Assembly: GCA_944358795.1 (NCBI GenBank)
Contig: CALVRW010000002.1
Location: 1 to 34,025 of the forward strand
DNA length: 34,025 nt
Direction of reading: 5' to 3'
DNA from: an uncultured Bacilli bacterium
GTDB lineage: Bacteria > Bacillota_I > Bacilli_A > RF39 > UBA660
Shown here piece by piece: positions 18,501 through 25,442 of this stretch (position 1 is the stretch's first letter; every line of letters begins with the position of its first letter). Below the pieces are notes generated by a model. It had not been told where the DNA came from, did no database searches, and was given only the letters and a program-made list of their open reading frames with translations. Made by a program: the position numbers and the translations under genes.

Positions 18501-18529
18501 TTTAAAAAGAACCAGAAGTGTGATAAAAT
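18501..18529 (+). promoter_or_regulatory. Promoter of the first structured pilin leader
   Basis: TTTAAA (18501-18506), 17-nt spacer, TG-A-TAAAAT (18521-18529, extended -10). Predicted start near 18536, about 40 nt before the conserved leader element and 205 nt before the pilin start codon. Confidence 0.5.
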
Positions 18530-18575
18530 TAGCATATAGGAAAGTAAAATGTTAGATAAATATTTTGCGTTTAAA

Positions 18576-18674
18576 GTCTCTTTCATTATATTAGCAAATA
18601 GTAAAAATGGGGGGGGGCGATTTAGCCCTCCTCCTATTCTTTTGTATGAAAAAGAGATAACTAAAGGAAGTGAG
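18576..18674 (+). ncRNA. Structured leader RNA element, copy A
   Basis: This element lies in the 5' untranslated region of the large pilin-like gene and recurs nearly unchanged at 33432-33515. An outer helix pairs GTCTCTTTCAT (18576-18586) with ATGAAAAAGAGA (18646-18657). Inside it a run of nine G plus C (18609-18618) pairs along its full length with GCCCTCCTCC (18625-18634), allowing two G-U pairs, around the loop GATTTA. T-rich TATTCTTTT follows, so the inner hairpin has the form of an intrinsic terminator. TAACTAAAGGAAGTGA closes the conserved block. I know no riboswitch class with this sequence. It may be an attenuator. Confidence 0.65.
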
Positions 18675-18740
18675 TTTGAAGGAAAAAGTATATTTTAAAT
18701 ATTAACAAATTCAAAAAAGGAATAAGGAGTGAATGAAAGA

Positions 18741-20273
18741 ATGAAGGAAAAATCAAAACAAGGATTTACATTAATTGAGTTACTTGCGGTTATTGTCATA
18801 CTAGCAGTTATTGCCCTAATCGCAACGCCATTAATTATGAATGTGATTAATGATGCGAAAAAGAGTACTGCAAGAGATGCCGGATATAGCGTGATTAAAG
18901 CTGGAGAATTAAAAGCAGCAACAGAAGGAATCGAAAGTGTCAATCCACCTTTTCATTATGATGAAGGTAGTAACCTACCAATGAAAGGAACCAAGCCAAC
19001 AAAGTTCACACTTGATATCGATAAAGAAATGAAAACACAATTACGTGCTTGGATTAATGGATACTGTGTTGTAAAAGATTATGATACAGAAGAAGTAACA
19101 ATCGATGAAAGTAAGACAACAGAGAAAAAATGTGTAAAAGGAAATAATGGTATAGAAGAGCCAGAGATAGCAGATGGGCTAATACCAGTTACCTTTGATA
19201 GTGAAGGTAAGACTGTAAAAGCTGACGTTGATAGTGATTGGTATGATTATAATAATAAAAGATGGGCGAATGCTGTAGCTGTAACTAATGAAAGTAGAAA
19301 TAAATATAAAAGTGCCAGTGCTGGAACTGAAATCGCAGAATCTGATATCTTAGCTTATTATGTATGGATACCAAGATATAAATATCAATTATGGAATGTA
19401 GAAGGAAATACATCAACTCCACAAGAAATTAAAATCGAATTTGAAAGTAAGAGTACACCAAAAAGTACCGGAACCAAAAATGGAGAATGGTTAACACATC
19501 CAGCCTTTACTTTTGGAAGTACAGAATTATCAGGACTATGGGTTGGAAAATTTGAGATGACAGGAACAGCGTCAAGTCCAACCATCAAACCAAATGTTTC
19601 TTCCTTGAGAAGTTTAAATATTAGTAGTTTCTTTAATACGATAAAAAGTATGGGAAATAATTATGGACTAAGTAGTTATGATTCCCACATGATGAAAAAT
19701 AGTGAATGGGGAGCAGTTGCTTACTTATCACATAGTAAATATGGAAAAAATAGTGAAGTATTTCTAAACAACCGTTCTCTTTATACAACAGGATGTGGAG
19801 CAGATAGTGTAAGTGAAGGTAATACAAGCACATGTAAAAATGCTTATGGGAGTAAAGGAAATGGAACTTATAATCAAAGTACAACTGGAAACATCACAGG
19901 TGTCTTTGATATGAGTGGAGGAGCTTGGGAATTTGTAATGGCCAATAGTGCTAACCAAGATGGAAGTTTTAACACAGCAGACAGTGGATTTACCAGTGCC
20001 CCAGATAGTAAATACTATGATAAATATGATTATAATACTAATAGAGAAAATAATAGTATTAGTAAATTAGGAGATGCGATGAAAGAAGTTTATGTGTCAT
20101 CAGCTAAACATTGGAACGGTGATTATGGTTATATAGCTTACTCATCCAGCCCTTGGATAAAGCGAGGCGGTGAGTATATACATGATACAAGAGCTGGTGT
20201 ATTCTCTTCGGGAAATTACACCGGTTCCGGGTATGTGAGCAACTCTGCGCGTGCTGTCTTAGTCAACGATTAA
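18741..20273 (+). CDS. Large type IV pilin-like protein with C-terminal FGE/C-type-lectin-like domain
   Basis: A 510-aa surface protein. MKEKSKQGFTLIELL is a class III prepilin signal (cut after Gly8) followed by a long hydrophobic helix ending ALIATP. A linker domain (about 45-135) has two Cys. From about residue 200 a second domain shows features of the formylglycine-generating-enzyme/C-type lectin fold: YYVWIPRYKY (about 205), GLWVGKFEM, NSEWGAVAYLS, GVFDMSGGAWEFV (about 387-399), and a Ser/Tyr/Gly-rich C-terminus WIKRGGEY...SARAVLV. The last ~110 nt are far richer in GC than the rest. The design suggests a pilus-tip or minor-pilin adhesin. The start is the ATG 11 nt after AAGGAG; the in-frame GTG at 18729 overlaps that Shine-Dalgarno. 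A terminator follows. Confidence 0.85.
   Translation: MKEKSKQGFTLIELLAVIVILAVIALIATPLIMNVINDAKKSTARDAGYSVIKAGELKAATEGIESVNPPFHYDEGSNLPMKGTKPTKFTLDIDKEMKTQLRAWINGYCVVKDYDTEEVTIDESKTTEKKCVKGNNGIEEPEIADGLIPVTFDSEGKTVKADVDSDWYDYNNKRWANAVAVTNESRNKYKSASAGTEIAESDILAYYVWIPRYKYQLWNVEGNTSTPQEIKIEFESKSTPKSTGTKNGEWLTHPAFTFGSTELSGLWVGKFEMTGTASSPTIKPNVSSLRSLNISSFFNTIKSMGNNYGLSSYDSHMMKNSEWGAVAYLSHSKYGKNSEVFLNNRSLYTTGCGADSVSEGNTSTCKNAYGSKGNGTYNQSTTGNITGVFDMSGGAWEFVMANSANQDGSFNTADSGFTSAPDSKYYDKYDYNTNRENNSISKLGDAMKEVYVSSAKHWNGDYGYIAYSSSPWIKRGGEYIHDTRAGVFSSGNYTGSGYVSNSARAVLVND
20161..20271 (+). other. GC-rich 3' segment, candidate hypervariable region
   Basis: By my count 26 of 60 bases (20161-20220) and 28 of 50 bases (20221-20270) are G or C, against roughly a third or less in the surrounding genome. 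It encodes the last ~37 residues of the FGE-like domain, where diversity-generating retroelement targets carry their variable region. No template copy is present in the window. Confidence 0.4.
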
Positions 20274-20286
20274 TTCAACATATATG

Positions 20287-20314
20287 GAGATTGTTAGATT
20301 ACAATCTCTTTTTC
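20287..20314 (+). terminator. Intrinsic terminator of the large pilin gene
   Basis: A 7-bp stem GAGATTG (20287-20293) with CAATCTC (20302-20308), 8-nt loop, then TTTTTCTT. Confidence 0.8.
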
Positions 20315-20337
20315 TTAATGAAATAAAAATAGAAATT

Positions 20338-20346
20338 TGTTATAAT
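20338..20346 (+). promoter_or_regulatory. Extended -10 element, uncertain
   Basis: TG-T-TATAAT is a perfect extended -10, but it lies only 4 nt before AAGGAGGTGAG. A start at the usual distance would fall inside the ribosome binding site. Either initiation is closer than usual or the match is fortuitous. No good -35 is visible. Confidence 0.35.
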
Positions 20347-20363
20347 AAAAAGGAGGTGAGAAT

Positions 20364-20702
20364 ATGGAAAAAGTATTATTGCAATCATTAGATCGTAAAA
20401 AATTACAACAGGAAGGATTAGATTTTGTATTTCAATATTATTGTTATAAAAGAGAAAATCAAAATCAAGATTGGCAATTACAACCTGGAAATATTACTTC
20501 TTATGAACCAGAAGAATTTGAACATGAGTTAGAAAAACAAGAACTTGTACGTATTATTTTAGTCCCATTTCGATATACAGAGGAAGATATGTTTAATGAA
20601 ATTAAATTAGATGATGAATGGGTTCCAGTAAAAGAAAGTGAAATTGTACTATCAAAAGAAGAATTAGAAGAAAAGAAAGTAGAATTGTGGAAAAATTGTT
20701 AG
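20364..20702 (+). CDS. Hypothetical protein
   Basis: A 112-aa, acidic, soluble protein rich in Glu and Gln, without signal peptide or membrane segment. It begins MEKVLLQSLDRKK and has two long charged helices at the end (EEFEHELEKQELVRIIL; LSKEELEEKKVELW). The ribosome binding site AAGGAGGTGAGAAT is one of the strongest in the window, which supports a real, well-expressed gene. It is bracketed by the pilin terminator and the amidotransferase gene 50 nt downstream. I do not recognise the family. Confidence 0.7.
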   Translation: MEKVLLQSLDRKKLQQEGLDFVFQYYCYKRENQNQDWQLQPGNITSYEPEEFEHELEKQELVRIILVPFRYTEEDMFNEIKLDDEWVPVKESEIVLSKEELEEKKVELWKNC

Positions 20703-20752
20703 TTTAAAATAGAATACTTGTATCATAATAGAAGTAGAAATGAGTCGATAAT

Positions 20753-21499
20753 ATGGAAAAAGTGGTAATTGGAATTGTTCCAACAAGTACATTATGGCAA
20801 GAAAATACGCCGTATCAAGATAAGTATCAATTTGTAAATTTATATAGTAAACGGATTTATGAATTAGGAGGAATTCCGCTTGGAATTTTACCAAAAGATG
20901 GTTTGATTGAAAGTGATACATTATCGATATGTGATGGAATTATTATTCCTGGTGGTAATAGAATTGATTTTTATGTTTATCAAGTAATAGAAGAAGCAAG
21001 AAAGAAAAAAATTCCTATTTTAGGTATTTGTATGGGTATGCAAGCGATGGCTATTTATAGTTTATTACTTGATAAGATGGATGAAATTGGAAATCAAGAT
21101 AAGTGGTGTAAAAAGTATCAATTGTTAAAAGAAAAAGAACATGGTAGTTTATTACAAGAGTTGGAAGTTCCTAATATCCATGATGGTAAGATTTTAGATA
21201 GAAAGCAATTATTGCATTTAAAACATCATGTTAGAATAGAAGAATCTTCTTTAGCTTATCAAATTTATCAGACAAAAATGATTTCTGTTTATAGTTTACA
21301 TCATTACACTCCTAAAAAGATTGGTAGTCAATTTTGTGTTAGTGGAGTAGCAAGTGATGGTGTAATGGAAATTATTGAGAGTAAAGATTCTACCCATTTT
21401 ATGATGGGAGTTCAATTTCATCCTGAATTAGAAAATCATTCTATGTTACTTTCTTATTTTATGAAACAAGTTGAAAATCAAAAAAGGCAACGTTATTAA
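20753..21499 (+). CDS. Class I glutamine amidotransferase-like hydrolase (peptidase C26, PuuD type)
   Basis: A 248-aa cytoplasmic enzyme of the gamma-glutamyl-GABA hydrolase/peptidase C26 family. GIVPTSTL and IYELGGIPLGILP start the fold, IIIPGG(N) forms the oxyanion turn, Cys93 sits in GICMGMQ, and VQFHPE near residues 220-225 gives the catalytic His and Glu. Family members cut gamma-glutamyl amide bonds; the substrate here is unknown. The ribosome binding site is weak. It converges on the gatD-like gene, and their stop codons overlap within the terminator loop. In contrast to that neighbour, all three catalytic residues are intact. Confidence 0.85.
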   Translation: MEKVVIGIVPTSTLWQENTPYQDKYQFVNLYSKRIYELGGIPLGILPKDGLIESDTLSICDGIIIPGGNRIDFYVYQVIEEARKKKIPILGICMGMQAMAIYSLLLDKMDEIGNQDKWCKKYQLLKEKEHGSLLQELEVPNIHDGKILDRKQLLHLKHHVRIEESSLAYQIYQTKMISVYSLHHYTPKKIGSQFCVSGVASDGVMEIIESKDSTHFMMGVQFHPELENHSMLLSYFMKQVENQKRQRY

Positions 21500-21512
21500 T
21501 TCGTTGCCTTTT
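21482..21512. terminator. Bidirectional terminator with overlapping stop codons in its loop
   Basis: An 11-bp stem AAAAGGCAACG (21482-21492) with CGTTGCCTTTT (21502-21512) and a 9-nt loop. The loop contains TTAA (21496-21499), which supplies TAA to both convergent genes. Confidence 0.85.
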
Positions 21513-22224
21513 CTTCTTTATAATAATGTTCCATGAAATGATCATGGGCTTTTTTTTCTAACTCTAATTTTAATTTTTTTCTTGTTTTAATCTTTTTTTC
21601 TTTACAAATCTCACGACAGAAATATTCTAATAGTTCTGGATTACGAATTAAGATAGGTCCAATAAAATAGGTTCCAAAAAAATGATGTTCCATATAACCT
21701 TCGGTTTTACTATTTGGATAACTTCCAATTCCTCTTATCATGGTAAAGATTGGTTTGTTACTATCTTTGATAACACCAAATTGATTTTGGAATCCTAAAA
21801 TAGGAGAAGAAGTGAGTTCTGTTTTTGCAAGAACTTCATCTACCATACGAAATGTTTCTAATTTTGTTGTATAAGGAAAAATTTGTAAGGTTTCTATTTT
21901 TTTACCTGTTTGATCTATCATGTATTTTCCAAATAATTCCATTGCATTTCCTGTTGCTAGGAAAAAAGTACCATGTTCGATTGCTGTTTTAATTTGTTCT
22001 TTATAAGATAATAAATGGTTTAATGCTAACATTTGGTTTTCTTCTGTTCCCATTCCTAAATAGACAAAATCATACTCAGTAAAATCTAATTCGTCATCGG
22101 TTGTTAATAGTTTTACTGTAACATCAACACCAATACTTTCTAACGCCATTTTTAATGCTTTTACATTTCCACTTTCTCCATATAAATTTAATAAGTCATA
22201 ATATAGATGTGCAATTGTTATCAT
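21496..22224 (-). CDS. gatD: GatD-like subunit with degenerate glutaminase active site
   Basis: GatD normally hydrolyses glutamine and feeds ammonia to MurT, which amidates the D-Glu of lipid II. The 242-aa product has the fold and several family marks (HLYYDLLNLYGESGNV at the start, GFQNQFG, EGYMEHHFFGTY, IGPILIRNPELL). The nucleophile motif, usually LAICGGYQLLG, reads LATGNAMELFG, with Gly92 where Cys should be. The usual GTYLHGP reads GTYFIGP, so the catalytic His is Ile188. I confirmed both changes on the DNA. It overlaps murT by 4 nt (ATGA), so the pair is translated together. It is probably a structural partner, or the complex uses free ammonia or another chemistry. Confidence 0.85.
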   Translation of the reverse strand: MITIAHLYYDLLNLYGESGNVKALKMALESIGVDVTVKLLTTDDELDFTEYDFVYLGMGTEENQMLALNHLLSYKEQIKTAIEHGTFFLATGNAMELFGKYMIDQTGKKIETLQIFPYTTKLETFRMVDEVLAKTELTSSPILGFQNQFGVIKDSNKPIFTMIRGIGSYPNSKTEGYMEHHFFGTYFIGPILIRNPELLEYFCREICKEKKIKTRKKLKLELEKKAHDHFMEHYYKEEKATN

Positions 22225-23558
22225 TTTTTCTCACTTCCATTCATTAATTCATGAAACGGTATTACATAGTCAAAATTAAGAATTGCAAAAATATCACCTT
22301 TGTTTTTTTCTTTGATATATGGTACTGCTTCTTCTAATGAATCAAAAGTTTTAATTTTCTTTTCATCAATATTCGCATATTTTACTCTTGTAGCAATATC
22401 ATAACAATGTAATCCTACACAAATAACTTGGTTAATATCATGTTTCGCAAGTATTTCGAAATCAATATCATAAAGCCATGATAGATCATCAAAGGCATAG
22501 CGTCTACTAATTTCTTTCCAACCAATGACGATTGTTTTTTCACCTTTCATACGATCAACATATAAAATAGATTGATTAAAGGTACTACTGTTTTCATTTT
22601 TATTATTTAATACATGAACATTACGACCTTGATATTGATAGACACTAAAGTTCTTTGTATTTCCTGCTATTTCAGAAGTAGTAGAAAGAATAACATCTTC
22701 TTTTATTCCAATTAATTTTGTTGCTGTATAAGCAGCTAATGTATTATAAACACAGTATAATAATTGATATGGAATATGTGTTTTCTTATCATTTTGTATT
22801 GTAATCGTTTTATTATCATAGTCTATATCAGTACAAGTAATATCTATTTTAGGACGTTTGAAATGACAATTTGGACAATGATAATCACCAATTTCTTCGA
22901 AGTGATAATAATCATAGATTAATTTTGTATGACAAATTGGGCAGTAAGTAAAGTTTAAGTTTTTAAATTTACTGACGATATAAGAATAACGATTTTTATC
23001 AATTCCATAATAAGTAACTGGATTTTCTTTTTCTAATACAAATTTTTGTAACATTGGATCATCACCGGATATAATAAGATGCATATCAGAAGTAAGAGCT
23101 TTTTTAATTTCTTGATAAACTAAATCAAAGTGTCCTTGTCTAGGTGGTTGATCACGTGTAATATTGGAAATTACAACGTAGTTTGGTTTGATACAAGGAA
23201 ATACATATTTACAGTATCGTTCATCTACTTCAGCAATGACAATATCACTTTTTATAGAACCATTTAATGTACTATGTTCTAATAACAAGGTTGTAATTCC
23301 AGCACTTAGATTAGAACCTTTCGAATTATGTGCAACTTGATATCCATCCTTCTTACAAATTTCGGCAATCATACTAGTAATACTTCCTTTTCCACTAGAA
23401 CCGGTTACCGCAATGACAATTTCTGGCATCTTAAATTCATGCATTAAGTTAGGATATAATTTTAGTGCAATACCACCTGGTAAGCTAGATCCACGGTGTA
23501 ATAATTTTCCAACTAATACGAAAATCTTTCCAATGATAATAGTAATTGTTTTACGCAT
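22221..23558 (-). CDS. murT: MurT-like Mur ligase family protein
   Basis: MurT is the ATP-dependent ligase half of lipid II isoglutaminyl synthase at the inner face of the membrane. The 445-aa product has a hydrophobic start, the Mur ligase P-loop VTGSSGKGSI (51-60; the family norm is GTNGKTTT), NITRDQPPRQGHFD (132-145; usually a RDQxDRxGE pattern), a zinc ribbon (C206, C209, C228, C231) and the C-terminal DUF1727-type domain with DLSWLYDIDFE. Departures in the P-loop and in the RDQ motif, together with the inactive GatD, mark a divergent branch. GGAAGTGATATTT sets the start at 23558; an in-frame ATG at 23573 lacks a site. It has its own promoter. Confidence 0.87.
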   Translation of the reverse strand: MRKTITIIIGKIFVLVGKLLHRGSSLPGGIALKLYPNLMHEFKMPEIVIAVTGSSGKGSITSMIAEICKKDGYQVAHNSKGSNLSAGITTLLLEHSTLNGSIKSDIVIAEVDERYCKYVFPCIKPNYVVISNITRDQPPRQGHFDLVYQEIKKALTSDMHLIISGDDPMLQKFVLEKENPVTYYGIDKNRYSYIVSKFKNLNFTYCPICHTKLIYDYYHFEEIGDYHCPNCHFKRPKIDITCTDIDYDNKTITIQNDKKTHIPYQLLYCVYNTLAAYTATKLIGIKEDVILSTTSEIAGNTKNFSVYQYQGRNVHVLNNKNENSSTFNQSILYVDRMKGEKTIVIGWKEISRRYAFDDLSWLYDIDFEILAKHDINQVICVGLHCYDIATRVKYANIDEKKIKTFDSLEEAVPYIKEKNKGDIFAILNFDYVIPFHELMNGSEKK

Positions 23559-23580
23559 AAATATCACTTCCATTACAACG

Positions 23581-23589
23581 ATTATACCA
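23581..23589 (-). promoter_or_regulatory. Extended -10 promoter of murT-gatD
   Basis: On the minus strand TGGTATAAT is a perfect extended -10, about 23 nt before the murT start codon. The -35 region is poor (TCTAAA at 17-nt spacing), as often seen with extended -10 promoters. Confidence 0.6.
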
Positions 23590-23704
23590 TAGTTTTACAA
23601 CATTTAGATACTATATTAACGTAACTAGATTTTCTTTTTCTACTTTTGTCGAATTCGTTTTTTTCATAAGATTGCTATGATATAGTTCTCTTGGAGATGA
23701 GAAG

Positions 23705-23938
23705 ATGATGAAAACAGAATTAGAATATAAGAAAAATACTTTAGTAATTTCTGTAGAAGGTTATGCTGATATGGAAGAAATTCGCAGATTAAAACAAAAA
23801 ATGTATATTATCATGAATGAATATGGAATTACAGAATTAAGTTTTAATTTAAAGAATGCACAAAATATTGATATTGGAATGTTTGAAGAGTTTTTACCAC
23901 AATGTCATATAGAGAATATTGATTCATTTAAGATTTGA
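23705..23938 (+). CDS. Small hypothetical protein, weakly STAS-like
   Basis: A 77-aa protein with strand-helix-strand-helix pattern: TLVISVEGYAD, EEIRRLKQKMYIIMNEY, ELSFNLKNAQNIDIGMFEEF. This recalls a minimal STAS/anti-sigma-antagonist fold (G-x-x-D turn, then L-x-x-x-x-x-I-D), but no phosphorylatable Ser is clearly placed. GGAGATGAGAAG precedes two adjacent ATG codons. It has an extended -10 (TGCTATGAT at 23673-23681) and its own terminator, so it is separate from the yqfCD operon that follows. Confidence 0.6.
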   Translation: MMKTELEYKKNTLVISVEGYADMEEIRRLKQKMYIIMNEYGITELSFNLKNAQNIDIGMFEEFLPQCHIENIDSFKI

Positions 23939-23955
23939 TGATCAAATCTTTTTTT
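23930..23955 (+). terminator. Intrinsic terminator
   Basis: AAGATTTGAT (23930-23939) and its exact complement (23941-23950) form a long hairpin with minimal loop, followed by a T-run to 23955. It includes the stop codon of the 77-aa gene. Confidence 0.85.
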
Positions 23956-23957
23956 AT

Positions 23958-23986
23958 ACATAAACAAGGGAAAACTTTCGTACAAT
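23958..23986 (+). promoter_or_regulatory. SigE-type promoter of yqfCD
   Basis: CGTACAAT (23979-23986) matches the SigE -10 CATACAHT in seven of eight positions. ACATAAA lies 14 nt upstream (23958-23964) and keeps the central CATA of the -35. The spacing equals that before spoIVA. yqfCD is SigE-dependent in B. subtilis. Confidence 0.55.
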
Positions 23987-24001
23987 GAGATAGGTGGTAT
24001 T

Positions 24002-24241
24002 ATGGAATTACTAGGTAAAATAAGACAGTGTTTATTACCGGAAAATTTAGAAGTTCATTTGTATCCAGAGTATCTTCATATTGTAAGTTTTACAAGTATT
24101 GGTGAAATTAGTACTGAAAAAATGATTGTAAGACATCAAAATGGAATGATACAAATTAAGGGAAAAAATCTTTCTTTAGCAAAACTACTTGGGGATGAAG
24201 TATTAATTAAAGGTAGTGTGGAACAAATAGAATTTAGGTGA
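24002..24241 (+). CDS. yqfC: Sporulation protein YqfC
   Basis: A 79-aa member of the YabP/YqfC family, mother-cell sporulation proteins of unknown biochemistry. The beta-rich core (LEVHLYPEYLHIVSFTSIGEIS, then MIVRHQNGMIQIKGKNLSLAKLLGDEVLIKG) is typical, and the length is slightly short of the B. subtilis protein (about 93 aa). AGGTGGTATT precedes the ATG. The stop codon is part of the ribosome binding site of yqfD. A SigE-type promoter lies directly upstream, in line with sporulation-specific expression. Confidence 0.88.
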   Translation: MELLGKIRQCLLPENLEVHLYPEYLHIVSFTSIGEISTEKMIVRHQNGMIQIKGKNLSLAKLLGDEVLIKGSVEQIEFR

Positions 24242-24245
24242 TGAT

Positions 24246-25427
24246 TTGAAAAATATCATAAAAATAAAAGTAACGGGGAAAAATATTGAACGTTTTCTTA
24301 GAAGATTACATAATCATAAGATTGATTTATTAGAAATTAAATATCGAAATTATAATGAAGTCATTGTTAAAATTTATGCCAAAGATTATGAACAAGTAGA
24401 AAAATTAAAAACGATTTATGACGTTCAAATACTGAATTCTTATGGTTGGTTAAAAATAAAACAACAATTTTTTTCTTATAAACTTTTTTTCTTTTCTTTA
24501 GCTGTAGGTGCTTGTATATTACTACTTCTTACTAATGTTATTACAGGAGTAGAAGTCATTCATTCTGATAAGGATATTAGAACTTTATTACTAGAAGAAG
24601 TAGAAGAATATGGTATTAAAAAATTTCATTTAAAAAAAAGTTATGATCAAATAGAGCAGATAAAAAAGGACATTTTAGAGAATCATAAAAAAGAGTTAGA
24701 ATGGATAGAAATTATTAATATTGGGACAAAGTATCAAATTAAGGTAGAAGAAAGAAAACAGAATCAAAAGAAAGAAACATTAGAAAAAAGAAATATTGTT
24801 GCGAAAAAACCGGCTATTTTAAAAAAAATAGAAGCGAAGAATGGTGTTATTACCAAAGAGATTAATCATTATGTAGGAAAAGGAGATCCGGTTATTAGTG
24901 GTGAAATCTATCTAAATGAAGAGTTAAAAGATATTACAAGTGCTGACGGAAAAATATATGGTGAAGTATGGTATAAAAGTTCTGTAGAATTTCCATATTT
25001 ATACTATGAGGAAAATTACACCGGAAAAAAGAAAACGGTATATCAAATTCGTTTCTTAAATTGGCAGTTTGATTTATTTAATTTTCATCCTTTTAAACAA
25101 AGTAAAAAGAAAGATAAAATATTACTCCAACATTCTTTTTTACCATTTCAATTGGTCAAAGAAGAACAAGAAGAAGTTGTTGTAAAAGATAAAATTTATA
25201 CAATTGAAGAGGCAATTACGGAAGCAAGAAAACTTGCTGTGAAAAAGATGGAGGAACAATTAGATAAAAATGAATATATAATTTCAACAAAAGATTTGAA
25301 AGTTAGTACAAAAGAGAGTAAAATAAGACTAGATGTATTTTTTACTGTATATGAAGATATTACTGCATATCAGAAGATAGATGAAGAAGAAGTGAAGAAA
25401 CGATTAGAAGAAACAAAAAAAGAATAG
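24246..25427 (+). CDS. yqfD: Sporulation protein YqfD
   Basis: A 393-aa mother-cell protein (B. subtilis YqfD about 398 aa) conserved next to yqfC in spore formers. The cytoplasmic N-terminal domain (residues 1-80) begins IIKIKVTGKNIERFLRRL. One transmembrane helix follows (about 85-105, FFFSLAVGACILLLLTNVI), then an extracytoplasmic region with DIRTLLLEEVEEYGIKKF and VTGK/ISADG-like repeats (EINHYVGKGDPVISGEIYL). The start codon is TTG: the AGGTGA that ends yqfC is placed for it and no ATG fits. The function in engulfment or coat/cortex stages is not resolved. In many Bacilli phoH follows; here a VanZ-like gene does. Confidence 0.9.
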   Translation: MKNIIKIKVTGKNIERFLRRLHNHKIDLLEIKYRNYNEVIVKIYAKDYEQVEKLKTIYDVQILNSYGWLKIKQQFFSYKLFFFSLAVGACILLLLTNVITGVEVIHSDKDIRTLLLEEVEEYGIKKFHLKKSYDQIEQIKKDILENHKKELEWIEIINIGTKYQIKVEERKQNQKKETLEKRNIVAKKPAILKKIEAKNGVITKEINHYVGKGDPVISGEIYLNEELKDITSADGKIYGEVWYKSSVEFPYLYYEENYTGKKKTVYQIRFLNWQFDLFNFHPFKQSKKKDKILLQHSFLPFQLVKEEQEEVVVKDKIYTIEEAITEARKLAVKKMEEQLDKNEYIISTKDLKVSTKESKIRLDVFFTVYEDITAYQKIDEEEVKKRLEETKKE

Positions 25428-25442
25428 AATTGAGGTATTACT

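Noticed and set aside
18646-18660. Mini-ORF ATG-AAA-AAG-AGA-TAA (MKKR) conserved in both leaders
   Set aside because: No ribosome binding site precedes it and the bases are explained by the outer helix; conservation as RNA structure is the simpler reading.
18576-18674. Known riboswitch such as cyclic-di-GMP type I in the pilin leader
   Set aside because: The conserved core sequences of that class are not present; only the position before a pilin gene is suggestive.
18729-18740. GTG at 18729 (and at 33586 in the second copy) as start codon of the pilin-like genes
   Set aside because: The codon overlaps the AAGGAG Shine-Dalgarno itself; the ATG 12 nt downstream gives the normal prepilin leader length.
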